Shown here one piece after another: positions 46,568 through 56,892 of a DNA stretch of 64,000 nucleotides. The notes under the pieces are model-generated. The model did no database searches and was not told where the DNA came from. It worked only from the letters and a program-made list of their open reading frames with translations. Each line of letters begins with the position of its first letter. Positions within the stretch are counted from its first letter, which is position 1. The DNA is taken from positions 21,524,462 through 21,588,461 of the forward strand of contig OZ020517.1 in the NCBI GenBank assembly GCA_963971425.1, read 5' to 3'. The DNA comes from Bryoerythrophyllum caledonicum. Its lineage: Eukaryota > Streptophyta > Bryopsida > Pottiales > Pottiaceae. Position numbers and translations under genes: made by a program.

Positions 46568-48127
46568 TGCCCGGAAAGACCTAGAAAGGATGCCCGGGAA
46601 GAATCTCCAGAACAAAAGTCCAAATCACCACTTAAAGACTAAACTAACTAGTCAAAGTCGTCATCAACTAGATAGTATACTTAGTAGTGTTAGTAGTAGT
46701 TGTTTAGATTTTTACCTTCTTGTTGTAGAAGTTTTACGTCTCTATTGGAGAAAATAGACACTTAACTTTATATGAGGAAAAAGACAAAAAATAAAAGAGA
46801 AGAAAAAGAAAAATAATTTAAAATAATTTTAATAATAATTAAAATGCATACCCGGGTATCAAACCGGGTACGGGTTGGATATACAGGGCACACGGGTATA
46901 ACCTGGGCAGAAGCCCGGGTATCAGCAACAACAAGGCAAGGGCCGGGTCTTAAGGACTTGCGTAGGACCCCCACCCGGTTACCACAAACCCTTATCCAGT
47001 TAAAAGCCCACTCCCGATTCCAGCCAATTTTCTCCCTCACCGGCTAGACCTTCCTCTCGAGCCAACCCCTCCGACGAGTCATCCTCTACCATCCCCTCTA
47101 TTTCTCCCTCTCTTTCAATTTTCTCCTTCACTCTTAAAATTTTCTCTATCTTTCTATCTCTCTCTCTCTTCTTGGGATTGGTTTCTTTAAAGGATTTGGG
47201 TTCCTTTCAATAAAGGATTTGAAGAAGAAGAAGTTGGAGTAGTGGAAGGTTTTTAGAAAGAAGAAGTTTGAGAAAAAGATTTCAACAAAAGAGAAGAGGC
47301 TTTTCAAAAAGGTCTTAAAGGTTGTTGGAGGAGATGCTCGGAAGCAAGAGTTTAAAGAGAGACTTAGTGGCACCTAGGGTTTGAAACGTCAAACCTAGGG
47401 TTTGGTGGTAAAGGCTTTATGACAACGGTGGTGGAGATTCCTAGGCGTGGAGGTAGTACAAGGAGGTTCACGGCCGTGGCAAAAAGATTCAAGAGACAAG
47501 ACCACAATTTTAAAGAGGTTGCAGGTGCAACAAGGAGGTGACAAGAAGTTCTAGAAAAGATGATTCTTTCCAAATATCGGGTTTTTCTTCTTTGTACAAC
47601 TTTCTTGTTTGTTAGATCTCTTCTCTCTTTTCTACTCCCGGGGTGACCTCCGATTACCTCCTCTCCGGTCAAGTGAAAAGTCTCCCTGTAGACTCTATCT
47701 AAACCTTGTATGTCCTAAATCTTGATTTCTTGCACTTCTACGTCTACCTACGTGTCCCATTGTTTGTTTTCCATTGTCCCGGCCTCGTGGCAAAAGTCTT
47801 CTTTAATGTTTTTCTCCATTTTTCCCTCCTCTCTAGGTCTTGTGTAATTTTTCAATCTTTTTCCGGTCAACCGGGAAACCCCTTTCCAAATTCTTGTTTC
47901 CCAAGTCATCTTTTTGAAGTGGTCAATTGTGATGTTGTTTTGTTTGTCGTGTTACTAGAAACGTGCGATACCTACATCCACGTTAGTCTAGTAAAGTGTT
48001 CCGGAGAAAGTACACCGGTTGTCTGGGATACTTATGTTTTCCAGGCCGGACCGGAGTTTGTGATAAGTTGATAGGGAGATTGGTGGAGGTACAGACACTT
48101 CACGAAGCTAGTCCATCCCGCACGACA

Positions 48128-49092
48128 TGGCTCTACCGGTATCACTGACGCTTTCGAAGGTTGACCCAAACAAGTGGGAGGGGACTGCGAAAGGTGAACA
48201 ACTGGAGGATGACCTCATCTAGATGGGTTGCAGAGGACTATACGAGAAGCCTTGGATCTTCCAAAAGGGACGTGCGGTGGCAGAGTTGCAACCTCCCAGG
48301 ACGCCCCGGGGAATCTACCAGGCTAATCTCCGGTCATGGACCACAGAAGTATGGCGTGAGGTGTGTTCTTTTTGTCAAGAGGAGGGGTGGACATCCGGAG
48401 TCAACCGGGAGCTGCTAGACGAGCACGTGTCGAGTTCTTACGATGTGTCGGAGTGCTACCAAAGTGACCAATTCACGAACCACCGGTTGAGGAGGGTGGT
48501 TGAGTTTCTCAACTCAATCCTCCACCCCAACCGACGTGAAAGAGTCACAACCCGGCTAGCCACCACCTACATACGGACATTTTTCGAGGATTCCTTCCCA
48601 AATTTGGGATCTTTGTTGAAAGAGACAATTTTGCCACAACTCCAGGCAATTCAACAAGGTGGATGCTCCAAGACTTTCTTAACTCCATATCTCATGCATT
48701 TATATGAGCATCACCATTGTCTGAAGCCGGAAGAGAAGAGGATGTGGAGACAAGGGATGGCTACTCAAGATCATGCTCCCCGGGCTTTTCCCCAACATAC
48801 GGAGCTCCGGTTGGCGTTACCAGTGATTCCACGGGAAGCCTCTTTATCTCAAGCAATCTCGAGTGAGGGAAGGACCTCCCGGTCTCACCGGGAGAAACCA
48901 CCACCACCATCCCGGTCATCCAAGAGTCTCACTCTCGTGGAGAACATAGTCAAGTTCTCCTGGGAGGTGACCCGAGATGTCCAACAGATGGAGATGGAGC
49001 TTATGGAGGCAGGGAGTCTTTCGAGGACTTTTCGGAAGGTATTTGGAGTGGAGGACAACCGTGACATCTTACCTATAGTCCGCAAAAACTAG
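48128..49092 (+). pseudogene. Unknown protein of element B (copy of that in A)
   Basis: ATG at 48,128 opens a frame that meets TAG just before 48,223, then continues for 289 codons to 49,092. The protein is residue-for-residue the same as in copy A, with the same internal stop. It has helical, charged composition, conserved-looking aromatic positions (KPWIFQKGR, WREVCSFCQEEGW) and a Pro-rich RSHREKPPPPSRSSK stretch. No domain is recognised. Confidence 0.45.
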
Positions 49093-49173
49093 GAACAATT
49101 TACCAAGGTGAAGAAAGATCCCCAGACCTCTCAGAAGAAGCATCTTGACTCAAAGGTCACAACTTAAAAAACC

Positions 49174-49684
49174 ATGGTGGCATTGGCCAAGTTACTTGCC
49201 GGTCAAACGAGTGCCACCATGCCATTGCAAGCCAGGAGACCGCCCCGGAAGAAGAGAAGATTTGTCTATGACAATTCTCTCTCTTCACATGAGCATGATC
49301 CACCCACTCAATGTCCACTGAATCGGGTGGATTCTCCATCCTCCAAAGGAATAGGGTGTGAATGTTTACAAGAGGAAACGAGGCTTCTTGGTAAAACCTA
49401 TCGAGAAGGAACCGGTTGACCTCCCTTTTTCACCACCGGATTCTTTGGTTGAGTCTTCGATAGCCATGCTTGTTGATCTAATGGAGACTTTTCAGGTATC
49501 TCTAGATATATCCAATCTACCGGTGGATACTTCCAATCCACCAGTAGACCTCCCGGTTGAGACATCTAACCTTCCGGTGGATTCTCTTGACCATGTACCA
49601 GTGGGTACTCCCAATCTTCTTGACAATCCCCCTATGGATCAACCGAAAGATAATTCCACTCATCCGAATGAGTCTTCTGGTTGA
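49174..49684 (+). pseudogene. Unknown Pro/Val-rich protein of element B, frameshifted
   Basis: Frames 49,174-49,419 and 49,358-49,684 overlap and correspond to one protein split by a frameshift, as in copy A. A basic RRPPRKKRRF patch lies in the first frame. Repeats of SNLPVDTSNPPVDLPVETSN type lie in the second. Function unknown. Confidence 0.4.
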
Positions 49685-51082
49685 GCCTTTCTTATATGTT
49701 ATGTGTTATTGTTGATTTATCCTATCAGTTGATGGGATGTTATTAAAGTTGCTAGATTTAAACACTAGGGTGAGAGTAGTGATGTCAATGGGGCCCCATT
49801 GTGCACCCGGTCACTACCACTTGAGTGATTTCTCCGGCTACTTACTTTTGTTAAGGAATGTTTTATCGGTCTCGGACCCGAAGTCTTCTGGTTTACCGCT
49901 GTACCGGTAATCCGCTAGTGACTGGGTTGCCCCTGATTTTAGAATCTAGATGCCATTTTTCTTTTTGAGGATCTAGTTTTGGAGGGTAGCTATTGACTTT
50001 TGTACACTCTCTAGATGTCGTTTCTACCTTTTAGAAATCTATTTTTGGAAGGTAGCTAGTAGCCTTTGTGTACTTAAAGAGCCTTAGGCTGTTGTGTTAA
50101 GTACTCTTCTCTTTGTTTTTTTGCTTGTGTCTTGCCTTCATTGCTTGTGTTTAGAATCTTTGTTGAGCTTGTGTGAGTAGAGGTGGAGAGGGTTGAGTCC
50201 TCCTAGTGAGTCTTTGCTAGGATGTGCAAGGTTGTGGCTTGTTGAATGCTATGTGATTGAATGTGAGTTGAGGCTTCCAGAAGGAGTAGGATATCCAAGT
50301 TAGATAGGTGGAGTAAGATCCGAGATCTACTTCAAACCCTTGACCGGTGGGACCGAGAAGAGTTGCTTACCGGATGGGATCCAGGAAGCCCACGGCTATT
50401 TATGATAGCCTTCTTTAAGTTGAAAGTGTTTGGATTGGTGGAGAGGAGGGATGATATCCCCCCTCTTGGTACACCAGGAGAGATCCCGGCTAAGCCTGAG
50501 TCTGGAGTATTTCGGGGTTTCTACCCTTACAGTGGATGAGGTCCGATGATCCCCGTGGAAGGTCGTCTTGCTTATATGAGTTGCTTAGCATTATACTATT
50601 GTGATTCTTGTATCTTCTTTGTTTGATTCATTGGGTGTGGTTGTAGTTGGAACCCGGTTTCGCGTGGCCGGTTTCGCGTGACCGGTTTACCGGAACTAGT
50701 TTACGATAGATTGTGAAGGCCGGTAACTAGCTGCAACCTTTTTAACTCTTTCAAGGTGTAGAGTTAGATTGTGGATATTGTCGCTTCTGAACTGCGAGAA
50801 CGGAGGGCAGTGACTTTCCGGGCATTGTCAAAACTTACGTTACTTACCGGAAAACTACTCTGACGTTTAATAGAGTTTAAACTAAACACTTGTGGATACT
50901 TGTAACCGGTCACTAAGGTACCGGGGAAGCCATCCTGCGAGATGTGCTGAGGTATTGAGTGTAAGTTGTCCTTAGATTTAGAGAGTTTGACACACCATAA
51001 ATATCCATGGAAACGATCTGGTTAGGTGGGCTTGCTTAAGGTTAATGTCGGTTAACTTTGAGATCTACGAACCACTAGACTA
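49685..51082 (+). other. Non-coding 3' part of element B
   Basis: No coding frame is supported. The stretch is almost identical to 22,297-23,694 in inverted orientation and is rich in ACCGG and CCGGT phrases, for example GTTTCGCGTGGCCGGTTTCG near 50,657. Confidence 0.55.
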
Positions 51083-51940
51083 GAACACCTCAACTTGCAG
51101 AAACCATAGTATGTTAGCAGTCATATCTAGTTACTAGAGTCATCTAGGATAGAAGTCATCTTCATTTCGAGCACTCATCACGTGGTACCAGCCCACTGCA
51201 GAACCACTGACGATGCATTCACAAGGACGTTCTCATGTCATTAACAACCACATCCTTTAGGAGCAAGAGACCTGAAGACATAAGCACTACAACATCGAGG
51301 CAATCACAAAATCACCTTGAACAAGGATCTTCTTCCACCGTAGTCCCTAAACTCCCTAGCTTCATATACCTTTCGCAAGCCCTTTAAAGGATCCTAACAT
51401 TCTGCAAATCCTATGCAGAAGTCCACATGGATGGATGAATGTAAGGCTTTCTGCAAAGATCCGGCCAATATCTGACGTTTGGGCTTGACTTATGACCATG
51501 ACCTCGGAAACCCACAACTTAATCTCCACGGCCTCATTGCTACACAGATGCCCTACATCAACCTATCTACTGTTCACAACCCGCACCAACACCAATCCAT
51601 GTCTAAGCTTTGGAACGGCGCCTAGCTCATTTGAACTACCAGGGACTTTACCATATCTTACAACAAGCCTTAGTGAGAAGTATGCCACACCTGCCAAAAA
51701 TCCAATACACATGTGTGGCATGTATTTATGGTAAACATCATAGAATACCAATCCCTAAACTCAATGTCACAATCACCACCAGGCTCCTTGATTTGGTACA
51801 CTTTGACCTTTGCGGTCCCTTTTCCATTCCATCTTTAATTGGATCCAGATAGATATTTATCTATAGTGATGATTTTTCAAGACGTTCGTGGATATATTTT
51901 CTCTCGACAAATGACACTAGCTGCAATACATTCAAACAGT

Positions 51941-52105
51941 TAACACCATATTCATTATATTAGGAGATTTCCATGATTTTGATCTAGTGCACATTCAGCT
52001 CGACTCGAGCTAAATGTGCATAGTGGGTACATTTTAGAGCTCAAGAGCATCATACGTATTAAATTGGGAGGCTCACAATCTCCCAATATAATGAATATGG
52101 TGTTA
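51941..52105. mobile_element. 165-bp inverted-repeat element (MITE-like)
   Basis: Begins TAACACCATATTCATTATAT and ends with its reverse complement (..ATAATGAATATGGTGTTA), about 28 bp per arm with one mismatch. No clear target duplication is visible, so whether it transposed as such is unsure. It interrupts the plus-strand Copia integrase. Confidence 0.55.
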
Positions 52106-52286
52106 GTTCAGACAAATGATTGAAAAACAAACTTCTTAAACTATTCCATGTCTCCGCAGCGATAGAGGAGGTGAATACCTTTCTATAGCATTCATCCTTT
52201 ATTGTATGCAACATGGTGCTTGTCAATAGTTCATTGTAGCTTACACCCTGCAATACAACGGGGTCGTTGAATGGAAAAATAGGCAC
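52106..52286 (-). pseudogene. Minus-strand Copia gag fragment
   Basis: Minus-strand codons read TIKDECYRKVFTSSIAAETW and NSLRSLFFN, like the UBN2/gag_pre region of Ty1/Copia gag (the ...A...WN.L...F pattern). It lies inside the plus-strand integrase fragment but in opposite orientation. It could be a displaced part of the minus-strand Copia to the left. Confidence 0.45.
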
Positions 52287-52690
52287 CTCTGTGAGACTAT
52301 GCGCGTGCTCCTCTTCGACATCAACCTTCCGTCATCACTTTGAAAAGAAGCGGCTTGCACAGCAAATCAAGTCGCCAATCACACGCCTCATCTCACCATT
52401 TAGAATCTCACGCCCATTGAAAAATTCACAGGTCAGCGGCCAAACATCTCACATTTTAGAAATTTTGGTTGTAAACCCTATGTAAACATGAAAATTATTT
52501 GTTAACAAGCTACAAGAGAGGTCACTTCCTACCGTATTTGTGGGATACTACAACTCTTTCAAGGTGTATTGGTGCTTTGAAAGCGCTTGTCACACGATCC
52601 TTATCTCCAGAGACGTCTTCTTCGACAAAACTAGATTAGGCGTCTCCTCTCCTTCTACACAATCCTTCCAGTATGACTATAGGGCCCAAA

Positions 52691-53039
52691 TGTTTAAAAT
52701 AGCTTTTTGAATTTTTGTAGTGTAAAAAGGATTGCTGATATATTAAGAATGAGATAATTAGTGATAATGTTTATACTAAGTAGCTAATTGATTAGAAAAT
52801 ATCTATTTATATCTAAAAGTGAAAGAATAATGAGAAAAGGGTTTAATTCATATCCTTCGATAGGGCACATATTTTCAAGAAGAGTTGTGGGAATCAAACT
52901 AGAAGAAGCCTACTGGTTAGGAAATGGGAAAAACCTCTTGCTAAGAGGTGCACTTTTAGAGAATAGGTAGCATAAATAACTACTTTGTTGCCATTGCCAT
53001 TACGACAAGGAAGACTAGAGTAAGCCCTAGCTTTAGGAG
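52691..53039. other. No gene seen
   Basis: AT-rich DNA without supported features. Confidence 0.4.
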
Positions 53040-53225
53040 GAAAAGCACACCCCCACCCCCTATACGCGCGTGCCTTCTCGCAGATGTGCATACCCTCCCC
53101 CCAGATGTACGTGCCCCCCCTCCAGATGTGCCCCCCTAGACGTGCGCAACCCCCTCTAGACATGGGTGCCCCTCCTCCTACCAGCGCGTCCTCCTCTCTT
53201 AGACGCGCGCACCCCTAGCTGCTCA
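53040..53225. repeat. C-rich degenerate repeats
   Basis: Imperfect units of about 20-28 bp containing CAGATGTGC or AGACGTGC followed by C runs. Reading frames across it are artefacts of the repeat. Confidence 0.7.
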
Positions 53226-53871
53226 CGCCCCTCCATCTCAGCTTTATTCCTCAAAATATTTGGTGACATGTTACACACGTCGCATTTTAGGTGGACAAGG
53301 TAACTCCATTTTAACCCTTCAGATGGTCGACCTTAAGTTGATCCATAACGGACCTCCTCTGAACCTTAACGGACAGACATGCGGACTGGACGGTCCTTCG
53401 GATGGAGATGTCCTATGAACAACTCTAATAGGGTCTACTAAGAATAATGTCTACTTCCCAATCCACGTCTATCAATCATTGTTTTGGTGTTGTATATATT
53501 TCAATAGTACTTAGAGAACAATTCTTTTGCACAACAAACAGTAGAAAAATAGCATTCCGAGGAGGAGTGTATCGGTAATCCTAACCAATGAATCTTGTTT
53601 TGAGGGACAAATGTTCATTCATTTGCTTACTCTCTACGTTAGCTTAGCTTTAGGTCTCCCAAATATAGCCTGTAAATGCAAGTATACCTACCTATGAGTT
53701 TCCTTTTTAATACATTCCATTTTCTCATCTGACTTCAGAGTCCCTTGTAGCTTAGAAATTGTTTAGCTTCCAAGTTGAAGTTATGTATGTTGCATGGTGA
53801 CCAATTGATAGGCAAAAGCTGATATTCAAATGGATTAGTTTGCATGGTTGTATTATTAGAGAGAAATTCTT
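53226..53871. other. No gene seen
   Basis: No coding or repeat structure supported; the last part may be the upstream remnant of the LRR pseudogene. Confidence 0.4.
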
Positions 53872-54528
53872 TTGGAAGTTGCATTGAAATTTCTACAAAT
53901 TTGGAGATATGGAAATGTAATTCAGCTACTAAAGAACATAGGAGGATTGAAGTTCCTTCAACACCTTGATCTTTCACAGTGTCATGCATTGGAGCAGCTT
54001 TCTAAGAGCATCGGAGGATTGAGATTCCTTGAACATCTTGATCTTAAAGGTGTCATGCATTCAAGGAACAACTTTTGAAAGAGCATTGGAGGAGTGGGGT
54101 ACCTTTGACACCTCAATCTTTTGATCTATTGGATAGTAAAACAACTTCCAAAGATCATTAACAAATTGGAGTTCCTTGAACACCTTGATCTTTCAAGGTG
54201 TCATGTATTGGAGCAACTTTTAGAGAGCATGGGAGGATTGAAGTCTCTTGAATACTTTGATCTTTTACATTGTTTTGCATTGAAGCAGCTCCATGAGATC
54301 ATCAGAGCTGAGAGGATTGGGGTCTCTCGAGCAATTTTGTTTTCCAAACTCTTGGGCATTGAAGCAGCTTTCAAGAGAGCAGCAAAGAATTGGGATCCCT
54401 TCAAGATCAAGGTGTTGTGCATTGAAGCAGCTTCCAAGAACATGGAAGGATTGAGGTCCCTTCAATACCTCAATCTTTCAATGTGCTATGCATTGAAGCA
54501 ACTTCCAAGGAGCATGAGAGGATTGTAG
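53872..54528 (+). pseudogene. Leucine-rich-repeat fragment of plant resistance-gene type
   Basis: The plus strand encodes about eight tandem 24-residue repeats of the type IGGLKFLQHLDLSQCHALEQ followed by LSKSI. Others read LEFLEHLDLSRCHVLEQLLE and LRSLQYLNLSMCYALKQLPR. This is the consensus of cytoplasmic plant LRRs in NB-LRR proteins (L..L..LdLs.C..L..LP..i). The repeats lie in two frames (53,872-54,078 and 54,121-54,528) with a stop and frameshifts between, and decayed repeats around 54,300-54,420. No NB-ARC or TIR part is nearby. It is a relic, or a fragment carried by transposons. The DNA repeat unit is about 72 bp. Confidence 0.75.
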
Positions 54529-54567
54529 GCCTTTGAAGACGTAACCGTGAACAAAGATGCTTTTTAA

Positions 54568-55461
54568 TCCCTAAAGTTCATTGACAATTTCACACCAAAA
54601 ACACGTCAAAATTGCTAATTCAAATGTAAAGAGTGAAAAAGGAAAATAAACCTTTCATTTCCAAATTTAATCATAGGATCTTAATTAAGGCTTTTAAATA
54701 ACATGCACACTAATTTTCATAAATTCTGATTACATGGTTCAAAGATTACAGTGTATGAATCAAAGAACTAGGTTAAGAGTATCAGAGCAAACTTTGATTT
54801 CACTTGGTATCAAACTTTTGCACTACACCAATTTTTAGGAATAGAGAAGAGGTGTAGCATATATTCAAAATATTTGTGCTTGAAGTAGATGCTTGAAAAT
54901 TGTCAATACACATTTATTTTATTTTATTTCATTACCCTTAGTTTATGTTGAAATGAGAATCCAAATGGTCGATTAGAAGGTTTACACCACATCTTGTAGT
55001 AAGAAAAATAAAAAGTAAAAACAAACAGGATCTCTAAATATACATGGAAATGAAGAAGAGATTATTTTTCTACCTTGCCAGACAATGTGTGAAAATGTTT
55101 GACTTGAATAAACACTAAAGACACGCTTTTAACAAATTAATATTGCAATAAAATTAAAAAAGTAATTGTACTAACAATCTCCATTTCAATAGCAAAATTT
55201 TAGAGCTGCCCAATTTTGCTCAACTTTTTTCTAAAGATCCAGTGTGAAAAGTATTATATTTTCACGAAGCTACTACACCAAGTGAAGTCAAAATATGCTA
55301 TTACACTTTATACAAGGATGATTAGAGTCCTTATTCTTCAATTCAAACACCATAATAGTCTTGCAGTAAAATGATCAAGGTCCTACAGCTGAAAATCGAA
55401 AGGAGGTTTATTTATTCCCACTTTTCAAAATTTTGAAGTGTTTTTGGTGAGAAAGAGGAAC
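54568..55461. mobile_element. TTAA-flanked element, left member of a tandem pair
   Basis: Begins TCCCTAAAG after TTAA (54,564-54,567) and ends before TTAA at 55,462-55,465. Near both ends the phrase CACCAAAAACAC(G/T)TCAAAATT occurs in inverted orientation. Its interior is homologous to the element at 13.4-14.4 kb (TGTGTGAAAATGTTTGACTTG and others). The outermost bases of the right end are decayed. It has no coding capacity. Confidence 0.6.
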
Positions 55462-55465
55462 TTAA

Positions 55466-56376
55466 CCCCTAAAGGACCAAACGTCCCCTGGGGTCATTTT
55501 GGATTTTGGGCATGTACCTACAATTCAAAAAAAAATCCTTTTTAATTGAATTTCTTTTTCAAGATAGGATCTGATAAGAGCTTCATGGAGATTTTTTTAA
55601 ATTTTTTTTTGGATTTGTGGTTTGAAAGTTAGTACCACTTAAAGCCAAAAGTGGGACTCCAGGCACCTCCAAAATTTTTGACAAAAGTTTCTATTGACAT
55701 TGAGATTTTTCACACATACAAAGAATATTTTGTTCTTTAGAAATTTTCAAAAAAAATTCTTGTCTTTAGTGTAAAAAGGCATTTTATTCCAAGTCAAACA
55801 TTTTCACACATTGTCGGGCAACGGGGGAAAAAAACTTCATCTTTTCTACATAAAACCTAGAGATCTTCATATTTTTCACTTTTTATTTTTTCAACAACAA
55901 TATGTGGTGAAAACCTTCTTATTGACCGTTTGGATTATCATTCAAATACATACGTAGTTCACAAAAAAATTAAACGTGAAATGGCAATTTTTGAACTTCC
56001 ACTCCTTGCACACTTGTTTTGAATATGCTACACCCCTTTTTTACCTCTAAAAATTGGTGTGTTGGGAAATAACATCATGCTTAAGACAATGGTAAGAGAT
56101 TTAGACCTTGTACAATGCAAAAATTTGATACAAAGTGAAGTCAAAGTCTGCTGATCTACTCAACGCAGGGAAGAAAATGAACCATTGTTTTGACTTTAAA
56201 CACTAAAATCTACCAATCCGTGCGGTGGATTGCAACCAAATTTATATGGCATGTTTATATAGAAGTCTATTTTAAGATCTTACGGTTGAAAATCCAAAAT
56301 TCACTTTAAGATGTGATTTTCATTTTTGGCAGTTTGGACTGGTTTTAGAGCGAAAGTGGTCGTGGTCCTTTAGGGG
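55466..56376. mobile_element. TTAA-flanked element, right member of a tandem pair
   Basis: Begins CCCCTAAAGGACC after TTAA (55,462-55,465) and ends GGTCCTTTAGGGG before TTAA (56,377-56,380). The ends are perfect 13-bp inverted repeats. The interior is related to the neighbour at 54.6-55.5 kb in inverted orientation. The two copies share the central TTAA. Confidence 0.75.
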
Positions 56377-56772
56377 TTAAAGGGTTAATAATAATTTGAA
56401 TGAACAAGTCCACAAATTATTTGGAGAGGAAGCTGGCAGCATGCTTGTGTGTAATTGCCACACATGTCACACATGTGATAGTACTCTTCCTACTGCCGCA
56501 GTTAGACGGTGGATTATGGGTTAGAAGCCAGCAGAAGTGCAGTCTAACAGCTTTCAAAACTTTTACACTTACATTATCAGTTTGCAATGAAATGACCTGT
56601 TTTGGTTGTGCCAAGTTCACATGCATTTAATACTCAAAGACAGCCATTCTAAGTCGCTGCATTGGAGACTTGACAAAGATGTCTTGAATTTTGTCCAGCC
56701 ACCCACTTAGTTGATGTACAATTGTAGAAACATGTCCCATTCTCGCCCATGAAAGCCCGTGATGTAGGTTAG

Positions 56773-56888
56773 CCCTTTAAGGACAAGTGACCATGGATGG
56801 AAAGTGAAACGTACCGGCTGCCTTGACAATGTTCTGCAAAATCTATGAAGCTCGTAGATTTTCCAAGATGTGCTCGTCCTTAAAAGGG
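56773..56888. mobile_element. 116-bp TTAA MITE
   Basis: Begins CCCTTTAAGGACAAG after TTAG and ends CTCGTCCTTAAAAGGG before TTAA. The ends are inverted repeats with a 1-base length difference, and the target duplication has one mismatch. It is a small relative, by its ends, of the CCCCTAAAGGAC family. Confidence 0.6.
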
Positions 56889-56892
56889 TTAA

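Larger units (their letters stand above)
46568..51082 (+). mobile_element. Unrecognised 4.5-kb element, copy B
   Basis: Copy B starts TGCCCGGAAAGACCTAG where the Copia reading stops and ends ...CCACTAGACTA, matching the far end of copy A in inverted orientation. Positions 47,360-51,082 are nearly identical to copy A, whereas 46,568-47,360 are strongly diverged. Within 46,840-46,990 a degenerate ACCCGGGTAT repeat occurs that copy A has only in traces. The ends are not TG...CA, and no transposition enzyme is encoded. It lies at the protease region of the minus-strand Copia; the sequence to its right is a different, plus-strand Copia fragment. Confidence 0.65.
51492..52690 (+). pseudogene. Plus-strand Copia integrase fragments
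   Basis: At 51,610-51,852 the frame contains RLAHLNYQGLYHILQQAL, CVACIYGKHHRIPIPK and LDLVHFDLCGPFSIPSLIGS, the GAG-pre-integrase zinc-binding region and the start of the integrase core. Further codons to 51,940 (DDFSRRSWIYF) continue it. It resumes at about 52,227 with YNGVVEWKNRHLCETMRVLL and codons for the C-terminal integrase to about 52,640 (YRICG, YLQRRLL in broken frames). The middle of the core, with the second and third acidic residues, is missing and replaced by 51,941-52,226. Nothing of the RT is seen after 52,690. Confidence 0.75.

Noticed and set aside
47706..48071. A 121-codon hydrophobic frame in both 4.5-kb copies as a membrane protein gene
   Set aside because: The bases are identical in A and B, so conservation says nothing about selection. 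Composition is plain Phe/Val/Leu-rich and no start context or family supports it.
46568..51082. Elements A and B as the two inverted ends of one giant transposon
   Set aside because: Copia pieces on both sides of A, and on the inner side of B, are collinear on one strand, so A, B and the 17.8-kb element are separate insertions in the Copia. No target duplication links A and B.
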